Positions 53,797-63,700 of a stretch of 64,000 nt of DNA are shown here, piece by piece (position 1 is the first letter of the stretch; each line of letters opens with the position of its first letter). A program made the translations under genes and the position numbers. The notes below the pieces were generated by a model. It was not told the DNA's origin and did not search any database. It saw nothing but the letters and a program-made list of their open reading frames with translations. Location: contig SVNP01000002.1 in NCBI GenBank assembly GCA_015066805.1, forward strand, positions 1 to 64,000. The letters are read 5' to 3'. This DNA is from Ruminococcus sp. Lineage in GTDB: Bacteria; Bacillota; Clostridia; Oscillospirales; Ruminococcaceae.

Positions 53797-54192
53797 ATGG
53801 AGCGAAAAGAACTACGCAGAATGCGTAAATTTGAGCTGCTGGAGCTGCTTTTGGAACAGGAAAGGGAGATCCAAAGCCTGCAAACGGAAAATGCAGCCCT
53901 GAAAGAGCGGCTTGATATCCAACAAATTAAAATTGAACAAGCCGGTTCCATTGCGGAAGCGGCACTTTCCCTCAGCGGTGTGTTTGAGGCGGCACAGAAT
54001 GCTGCCGATCTTTATCTCAGACTGTTGAAGAATCATCCGGAGGCATTGAATCTCGTTGAAACAGATCAAAGAACCGAACAAGGAAAACGTACAGGAAAGT
54101 CCGAAAGCGGAAAACACGCCAAGCGCGGACCGACCAAGCGTCAACGAAATCGAGAAAGAACTGCTGCGGCTGCAGAAGAAACAAAGCCGTAA
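53797..54192 (+). CDS. coiled-coil protein upstream of signal peptidase
   Basis: The 131-aa protein starts after CGGAGGCATGA. Residues 1-50 form a strong leucine-rich coiled coil (LLELLLEQEREIQSLQTENAALKERL). A short helical region follows, and the last 45 residues are highly charged and low in complexity (KRGPTKRQRNRERTAAAAEE). No family is recognised. The final 137 bases overlap the signal peptidase gene in another frame, so that tail is dual-coding if both genes are real. It may be a regulator or an assembly factor for the surface protein downstream. Confidence 0.6.
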   Translation: MERKELRRMRKFELLELLLEQEREIQSLQTENAALKERLDIQQIKIEQAGSIAEAALSLSGVFEAAQNAADLYLRLLKNHPEALNLVETDQRTEQGKRTGKSESGKHAKRGPTKRQRNRERTAAAAEETKP

Positions 54193-54691
54193 CCGTAATA
54201 TCCGTTATATCATCGCATTGGCTGCGGTGGCAGCGGCAACCATTATCATTGTAACAAATATATGGCTGCCGGTGCTGAAGATCGTTGGGTCCAGTATGCA
54301 GCCTTCCATTCAGAATAATGATGTGGTTGTGTGTTACAGCGGCACCAAGCAAATCGACTACGGCGATATTATCGCGTTTTACAACAATGATAACGTGCTG
54401 CTGAAGCGCGTTGTGGGCATGGAAAACGATGTCATCGACATCAATGAGGCGGGCGAGGTTTTTGTCAACGGACAGTTGATCGATGAACCCTATGCCTATT
54501 CCAAATCCTTGGAACCCTGTGATATTGAGTTTCCCGTTACCGTACCCAAAGACAGCTTTTTTGTTCTGGGCGACCAGAGAAACACCTCTCACGACAGCCG
54601 CACTTCCTCTGTGGGTATGATTCCCGTGGAGCGTATCATCGGAGAGGTGATCCTGCGGGTTTGGCCCATCGAGCATATCGACTTCCTATAA
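54056..54691 (+). CDS. lepB: signal peptidase I
   Basis: The 211-aa protein has a cytoplasmic N-terminal tail of about 50 residues, one membrane segment (YIIALAAVAAATIIIVTNIWL), the catalytic serine motif VGSSMQPSI, the lysine motif LLKRVVGMENDVI and the conserved FVLGDQRNTSHDSR. No ATG occurs before the membrane segment; TTG 54056, 12 bases after GGAGG, is the only good start. It would then overlap the coiled-coil gene by 137 bases. It probably cleaves the signal peptide of the giant protein encoded next. Confidence 0.9.
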   Translation: MKQIKEPNKENVQESPKAENTPSADRPSVNEIEKELLRLQKKQSRNRNIRYIIALAAVAAATIIIVTNIWLPVLKIVGSSMQPSIQNNDVVVCYSGTKQIDYGDIIAFYNNDNVLLKRVVGMENDVIDINEAGEVFVNGQLIDEPYAYSKSLEPCDIEFPVTVPKDSFFVLGDQRNTSHDSRTSSVGMIPVERIIGEVILRVWPIEHIDFL

Positions 54692-54741
54692 AAAGACAAA
54701 ACCAGTTTGTTCAATGATTCGGAAAGGCGGTGAAAGATCGC

Positions 54742-57700
54742 ATGAAATCTGCAACGATCCGTAAAATGGAAAATCATGCCAGACAGGTTGTTCGCAACGT
54801 GGCAATTTGTTTTGCTGTGCTCATGGGCATAGTGGCGTTGTATTATTGCCTGCTGCCTGCTTTGGCGGAAAACGCCAGCGAGACGGATGTGTATGTCTTC
54901 TTTGATAACGGTCTTTCAAAGTATGAGGGAAAAACAACGGATGGCGTAAAAACCGTTGTGGTAGGCTCCGTTTACAGCAGCGAGAGCGACTATTCCGCAG
55001 ACGCCACTCTGGAAATGAAGCTTCTGGCAGACGTGATCAGCGAAAACGGCGCACACTGGAATGCAGTGAAGGCACAACTGGGTGATGCAGTCAAGGGCGA
55101 CGGTACCATTACCAACATAAATCCAGCCAATGTATATGTATCTACTGCAACGGTGCGTGTAGGCAATTATATTACCTTCTCTGCATGGGATTCCGGCACG
55201 GTGTATGATACGATGGCCAATTATCGTGTCAACGCAGCTTCTCGTGAGTGGGGCTATGATTATGTTGATTTCCAGTGGGTTTCTCCCAAAACCGCAATGA
55301 CCTACGGCAACAATTGCTATTATGCTCCGCCCCAACTGATGATCAACCGCTATGCTGCAGAGGCTGCTATTTACAGCGGCGGCCCCAAGGCACTGCGCCA
55401 GATGATCTATCAGCACGGTGATACTTATAATACCACTGAGTATTATGATGCCAACGGAGACGGTACCATCGACACCAACGCAGGCGATATCAACATTCAG
55501 TTGAACGCTTCTTCCAAGCCGGAAGTCAATGGCGCATGGGCCAACCCGCAGAACGCCTACGGCAGAACCTTCTACGATGCTGTTCTGGATATGAAAGGCA
55601 AGTTTGGTGCTCCTACCGATGTAAATGATCTTGCGGCCAACAGCCAGAGCGCAAACGGCGTGACCCGGGAAGGCTCCGTAGCACTGAACGGCAACGGCGA
55701 CAACGGTCTGAGAGATGCCAATACCATTTATCATGCAACAGCTACTTTCTTTGATTACTTCTCCGACTGGGAGCTGGCAGGTAATCCTCTGGCAGAGCAT
55801 ATTACCTCCTATACCCATGACAGTGAGGACGGCAAGGCCAAAGAAGAGCTCTTTGCGCTGAATCAGACTGTAAGCGACGGCATGGTTGTTCTGACCGAGA
55901 ACTTTGACAACGCCGAAGATATGCTGGTGTTTACCAATGTCAGCGACAAGGCAAACTCTAATGTTAATGTAAGAGATAACGCCAATGACACGCATACGGC
56001 TGACGGTTCTCACTTTCTGCAGATTTACGCAAGAGGCATTGCAGAGTACAAGCTGCCTGCGGATGCCACAGGCGATGTGTTCAGTTCTTCTGTTTGGGTA
56101 AGACAGGCACACAATAAGACTGATACCTTGACAGTCAGTCTGTATTATGAATTGAACGGTACAGCGCATACGATCACACTGAATGAGTTCGCCTACACCG
56201 GCTGGAGCAATTGGACGTTGCTGGAAACCGGTCTGTTCTCCGTTCCGGATGGCGCGACCAACGCAGCATTGCGTTACAGCTCCGTTAACACCTACCGTCT
56301 GGATGATTTCACCTTGAAGTATGAAAGCAGCGGACGGAATGTGACCACTACTACTTATAACTGGGAACAGAAAACTCTGATCGATTTTGAAGATAGCACT
56401 AAGGCAAATCCTTCGGATTATGGCTTTAGCCTGATCAACACCGGTTGGGAACCCAATGTCAATGATATCCCTGAAGGCTACGGTGCATACCTGACCCTTT
56501 CCAATACGCTGGAAGATGCGTGGGAGCTGACTCCGGACAGCAATAAGCTGCTGAATGTATGGCACAATCCTCTGGTGTACAATACGGGCGTGCTGAGTGC
56601 GGGCAAATACCGTCTTACCGTAGATGTACAGGAAGTTTGTGTGTGGAATACGGACAATAACGGTCTGGATGAGTGGGGACTTGGCAGCGTTTACATCTAT
56701 ATTACCACAGATGGCGGTGCAACACTGGTTCCCATTGCCAGTCAAACCGGCATCAGCGGCAAGAGCGACGGAATCGGAACAGCAACACTGACAGGTGAGT
56801 TCACGCTGGATGCCGATGCAGACGCATTGCTTTGCTTCCAGACATTCCCCGGTCCTTATATCGAGTGGAATACCAGCATGGGAACCGACTCCTGCTACTA
56901 TGATAATATCAAGCTGGAGTACGAGCAGGCAACCACAGTCACAAATTGGGTTAACGGCGAAGAAGTTACCCTGACCGTGGATGCAAAGGAAAACAACAAT
57001 GCTCAGGACGATTACGCTAAGCAGCTTGGTATTACCCTGAGCAGCAAGAGCGATGTGGAAAACCGCAAGGGTATGGAGCTGTTCCTGAACATTGCCGATA
57101 CGAAGGATTCCAATGATGACGGTATTACCAAAAACGGCAATGTGGTTCCTCAGGGCTCCGGCGCATATTCCAACAAGGAAAACTACCTGATCGAAGGCAA
57201 CGCCTTTGCAACGGGTGCGGTGAAACTGGTGGCAAAGCACTATCATCAGTATTTTGATGGTTCCGTGACTGCTGCTAACCGCAAAATGGAATTTGTCAGC
57301 GAAGAGGTGCTGGCAGAGTATGCCGCAGGCAGCATTTTCATCAGTGAATATTTTGCGCCGCCCATCGGAGCAAATGCAACACGGCTTTCTTTGGTTGCCG
57401 TTGAAAGCGGCACTGAGATCCTCATCAGCCATATTGATGTTTCCAAGGCTCTGCTGAATACCAACGGTACTTTCTCCGAGGGTACCAACCGTATTGCTTA
57501 TTCCTATCAGGGCCTGAGCTTTAATGATGCCATCAGCCGCTATTATGTGGCCGCAGGTGCAGATGCCAACAGCGTAGTTCCTCTGTATTTCGGTTCCAAT
57601 AGCTGGATGACCGGTAATCTGCGTTACTATTTGGGTGACCGCAAAAATCAGCCGCTCTTTACTGCGGATGAGGTGCAAAAAGCACTGGAGTACATCGGCG

Positions 57701-60700
57701 TGGAATCTCTCCTGACCCGTGATGATTACATCAACACGCAGTACGGCGATACACCGATCAAATCCGATAACGGTAAGGATACCTATGTGGGTGCATATCT
57801 CATCCCCCTGAGCCGTGAGTATTGGATCAACCTGTTCGGTTATGGTCTGACCTACCCCGGCGATACCTCCGGTGTTGTGGCAAACGGCAATTCGCTGATC
57901 TACAACCGCAACCCCAACTGGGAAACCGACAATGAGCCTTTGGGTGGTTCTAACAGCCGCGGCGTTGAGAATCTTGTGATTTACAACCCCGATCTGGATA
58001 TCATCACCCTGGCCAATACCGCTCAGACGCTGGAAGCTCCCTACTTCAATACGGACTTCCTGCGGGGCGAAAACCCCGACAATGCCGTGTACGGCGATGT
58101 GTATGAGAATGTAGATTTCGCATTTGCATACAATGAAGATTCCGAGTATTACGAGTTCGATAGTACCAAGGCATGGTATGCCGTGCGTCTGACCCAGAAC
58201 GGTACCACCGGCAAGTATTACATGGATTACTACAATTACAGCCAGCTGGTTGACCATTATGACGGTTCCACTACCGGCAACGTGGTTTCCTATGCAGCCG
58301 ACAGCACTATCCGTTACCCCGGCGTAACCAAGGCTGACGGAAGCTGGGGCGATTCCAACGGTTCCAGCCAGACGCTGTATCAGTTCCTGCCCTTTAACTC
58401 TCCCGCAACCAACGACCGCTTTGCTACCGAGAACCTGATGTTCGGTATGAAGTTGGATATTCCTTTCAACATGGCAAAGACCCTGACCTATAACGGCGAT
58501 CAGCTTGCAACTACCACTACCAGTAACAGTATGTTCAAGTTCTCCGGCGACGATGACGTTTGGGTTTATGTTGACGGTCAGAAGGTTCTGGATATCGGCG
58601 GTACCCATACCGCAGTTGGCGGCTTTATTGATCTGAAGAACGGTTACGGTGTTCTGGGTTCTACTTACGCCGATTACACCGGTGTCTGGGAGAATTCTTC
58701 CGACTTGAGCACTCTCGCTCCCGCACTGACCAGCGGCAAGGATCAGGCCATCGTGTCTTTGGAAAAGGCTGCCTTTGCTGCACTGGCATCGCTGGAAGAG
58801 CTGGAGCTCGTCCGTGATGATGTCAATTCGCTGGGCGTCGGTCAGGCAACTGCCTGGATCGGCAATACCGAGCAGGTTCATGAGGAAGTAGATTTCTTTG
58901 ATGATGCTTACACCTTTGCAACCGCAGGCGGCAGTGTGGGATATTTCCAGTATCGTGCCCGTCTGGTGAAGGCAGGGGAGTATGTCATCGATATCAACAT
59001 CCCCAACAAGATCAACGGTTCTATGAACGGCGGTACCGTTACCTTTGATCTCTCCGTGTTTACCATGACAGAGAACGATGATAATACCACCTCCACCACC
59101 ATTATTGATGGCAACGAAAAGTTTGAGTACCAGATTATTGACCATGAGCTGACCATTTACTACATGGAGCGTGGTCTGAACAGCTCTAACTTCAAACTGG
59201 CATTTAACTTTGTTCCCAATGCAGACCGTGAAGTGGAAAAATCCTGGGGTGATGGTGCAGATGCACATACCGACGACGCTATTCTGGTTGCCCTTTACGG
59301 CGCAGACCCCGGTGAGGCAAGCGGTAAGTTCAATCTGTTGGATACCGATTACTCTCTGCTTCGTCTGATCGGACATACCGCACTGGAGAACAGCAGCAAT
59401 GATCTCATGTCTTCCGGCTTTATCGGCGATCAGGATAAGGTTTCCGTTCGCTTCCAGCTCGACGATGCAAACATCAACTCTGCTGCTGCATTGTCCATCA
59501 ATGGTATGCCCATTACCGAGGAAGTCTACAAGCAGCTCCATAACTCCGCCATGGGTCTGACCATCTACGTCGATAACAACGAAGTGCTCATCGACGAGGA
59601 TGACAACTATGTAGGGTTTGAGTTCTTTGATCCCAAGGATGCTGCCGATAAGCACAGCTACAACGCTGCCGGTTTTGAAACGCAGTATTGCACCAATGAC
59701 TGGGGCACAGGTAAGAACGTGACCGATGCCCAGAAGCATTCCGCCATTAAGCTGCATGATACCGCAACCGACAGCGGCACCGTGATCAAGATCGAGTTTA
59801 ACCAGGTAGATGTTACCAACAATATGCCTGAACCCGAAAATGGTGTGAACGGCTGGGGCTTCTTCAACACCAGCGCATGGCTGATTGAAGCGTTTGGCTG
59901 GGATGTGGATAATAACACCGCAGTTCCCGTTCTTTCCCGTGGTATTACCACTGCTTCGGAAAGCACTGTACACGCAACCGACCGGAAATCCGGCAATGCC
60001 CGTACCTTGAATGCTTCCGATATGCTGATCTACATCACCAATGTACTGCGCGAGCGCAATAACTCCGCAATTGCTGAGGAGAACGGAACGACGACTCTGT
60101 ACATTCAGGCTCCCAACGTAACTGCAAACGCTGTGGTTCCCGGTGATGAGATGACCCTGAACTACAATGAATCCAAATCCAGAAAGCCTTTGCTGGGCGT
60201 GGGCCGGTGGACAAATATTTTCAAGTTTGATGCTGAGAATTACACCATTGATGCAACCTACAACGGCAAGGCAGATCATTCTTTCCCCCATGTGCTGAAG
60301 ACCTTTACGGCAGCAGGCGATGCCCGTGCCACCATGATCGTTCTGGGCGGCGGCGAAAGCCTGAATCAGGCGTTGAATCTGGAAGATGTGGTTTATGATA
60401 CCACCTTTGCCGTAACAGACTTCGGATACTCTGAGCCTAAGCTTTATGGCGACGGCAATTTTGACTGGGATGGCGACGGTCAGCCTGATGTGGGCGTGTA
60501 CCTGCTGGATGAAGCATCCGATTGGTTGGCTTTGTGGGAGGGCCTGCCCTCTGCAAAGAATATCAACAATGCGGATTACAAATATCAGTATTTCATCCGT
60601 GAGCTTGCTATTCTGGAAAAGAACGACCAAGGCAAGTATGTAACCAAAACCGATGCCAACTACCGCACCACCTACTATGCAGATTATGTGGCAGAAGGCA

Positions 60701-63700
60701 ATGAGATCACTCCGGTATACTTCAAGATTAATGATGAAACCGTTGGCCTGTACTCTCTGGATACCGATGAGGGCAAGGTGGTCATCTCTAATGAGGAAGT
60801 AACCAAGGCAACCATTACCAAAGCCTGGGCAGGTGTGGATAACAGCGAGAAGATCGAAGTTCTTGTTGATGTTTATGTGGAAGACCCTGCGATCCCCGGC
60901 GTAATTACTCTGTATGATACCGTGACCATCGGTCCCGATAACAACTGGGCAGTTACTTTGGAAGATATGCTGGTCTACAACAATAACGAAACCAACCCCC
61001 AGAAGCTGATCTACTACGCAGCAGAAGAAGCGTTGGAGGACTTCACCGCAACCTATAACGGTGTGCGAGTGACCAAGACCTACGGCGGTTCCCAGTTGGT
61101 TGTGTATCAGCTCAATACCGTAACCACCGCAGATCCTGTTACCGGCGAGGATAAAGACTCCTACGCGCTGACTGTAACCAACCAGAAGAGCGGCTTTGTG
61201 CTGGAAGTTGACAAGTTTGATGAAGACGGCACAACTCCGTTGGAGGGCGCAACCTTTATTCTCTATGAGTGGACAGGTGAGGGCAACCCCAATGATTATC
61301 TGGATGCCAACGGCAAGAAGTCTTGGGATACCGACGGCGATGGCTTATGGAGCGCCGAAGAGATCATGGCGAACGTGGGCTTTGGCCTGTGGGTGCCTGT
61401 CTCCGATGGTGAGGAAACCGAAACCGAATCCGTAACCCCCCAGAACGAGGACAAAACCGCAAGCGTGGAAACGCCCCGCAGCAGAAAGGTGCTGAATAAG
61501 GTGGTGCAGACCGCTACCGCTACCGTTTCTCAGGTGAACGGCAGCACCACCTATACCACTGTGAAAAAGGTGGGGGCCATTGCGGCTACAGAGATTACCA
61601 GTGACATTTCTGTTAATTTCGCAAACACTACTTCAAGTGCATATTTTGATCTTGCTATAAAGGCTTCCCAAAAATCAGACAATCCGTTGACGTATAATGG
61701 AACAACTTATTCAAAAGCGTTGTCCATTGGTAGTGGACAGTCTCTCTCGTTTATTATTCCAGAGAACTATACTGCAACCGTGACTATGCTGATGCGTATG
61801 CGATATGTCGATAAGACCGCAACCATTGCATTTGATGGTGGAGATCCAATTCCTGTGCCGCTATACGATGATGACAATTGTGTAATTACGGTGGAGCTTA
61901 CGGCTGGTTCCCATTCGTTTACTCGTGTTTCTGGTGCAGAGATCCTTCTTTATTACATTGCAGTTGATGTTGAGCCTGTTGGAACCACCGCATCTTCTCA
62001 GGGCGGTGAAACCACCACAACAACCACTACCATGACAGCACAGCAAACCCTGATGAGTGCTGCAAGTCTGGTGATCAACGGTAACCCCGGCAATAACAAC
62101 TATGTGCAGGGTACCCAGTTCGTGTACTATCAGGCTGAGGGTAATAACATTCAGAGTAATGGAAACCTCAAGTCCCTCAACTTCAATACACATGAACAAT
62201 CCCTTACAATCGACGGCAACACCTATAAGACCAAGGGCGTGAAGATGCAGGGTCAAACCCGAATCGGCTTCTCCATTGGTATAAAGGGTACGTTGTATGT
62301 GTATGTCAACGGTCAGAATGGTGCAGGCAATATTAACATTACATCGTTGAGTACCGGCAGAGTTTATTCATCCGCTGTATCCGCAAGTGGCACTACCGGA
62401 GTGGAAGTGCTGACCTTTGAACTGGAAGAGTTCGGCGAATACTCCATTGCAAAGGGTGATGGCGCACAGTTCTTCGTGGAAGCCATTTACTTTGGCCCGC
62501 CACAAGTCCGGCTCCCCTTTGACAACGCAACCGATGCCGAGCTGATGATGGATCTTATCAACAACAACAAGCTTAGGTATGACAGCAATGATCCCGGCGA
62601 GTACGTTGACCCCGAAGAATGGTACAAATCCGAGCTGGCAACCCTGACCGCATATAAGCTCATCGAATACCAGATTAAGGTGCCTTACGCAGGTATTGGT
62701 GGCTGGACCAAGGAACAGGGCAACGGTACTCCTTTCCCACCTACTAACAACAACTGGGGTCAGGGCACCATCGACAATGAGATCACTTGCGCACAGATCC
62801 GCTTCCTTTCCAAGGTGTATCAGGCAACAGGTAATACTGATTTCTATGATTCTCTCATCAAGGGCATTGAGTTTATTCTGGGTGATGCATACGTTGGTGA
62901 GTATTACAAGGATAACAAGGGTGGCATCAACAGTGGCCAGCAAAAGGACACCGGCTTGCGTTACGCAAACGGCGGCTTTGCACAGCGTTTTGATGAAAGT
63001 GAAAGCGCATATCACCACCAGATCACTTTCAACGATAACGCAATGGTCAATGTGCTGCGTATCCTCAGTGAGATCGGTACAGCCAGCGGAGATTTCTCCT
63101 TCCTGACAGTAAAAAATCCGGAACTCGCAAAAGAGGCTCTGGATGCTGTTCACCAAGGTGTACAGTGCATCCTCGATTGTCAGATCATTGTCAATAACAA
63201 CGCATCTGATTATCAGTTTCAGTATACTTACAAGGATAAGTATGTGAACGGTGACGGCACTATTACCTCTCGGGTGAATATTCCCGTTGCGACTGACAAG
63301 TGGCACGGCAGATATACCGGTTGGTGCCAGCAGCATGATCCCCAAACGCTGGAACCCGGTTGGGCAAGAGCCTTTGAGCCGCCCTCTATCAGCGCCGGCG
63401 AAAGTGTAAACGTCATTACTTATCTGATTGAGTATTACAATTCTTCAATTTGCACACCTGAACTGAAAGCCGTACTTCCTCGCCGTATCAATGCGGCTGT
63501 GGATTGGATTTCTTCGGAAGATATTAAGCTTCACGTTGAATTGATCACCGGCACAGAAACGTATGTGAAAGACAAGGACGGCAATACAACAACCAATTCT
63601 AACAGTAGAATGTATCTGCAGGCAAGCGATACTTCCGTTCTGTGGGCTCGTTTCTATTCCGTTATGGATGGTGTAACTCCTCTTTGGTGTGACCGTGATT

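Noticed and set aside
54916-60630. 1904-codon antisense ORF on the minus strand
   Set aside because: It is codon-aligned with the giant plus-strand gene. It stays open because that gene almost never uses TTA, CTA or TCA codons, whose complements are stops. It has no start site, signal or recognisable domain.
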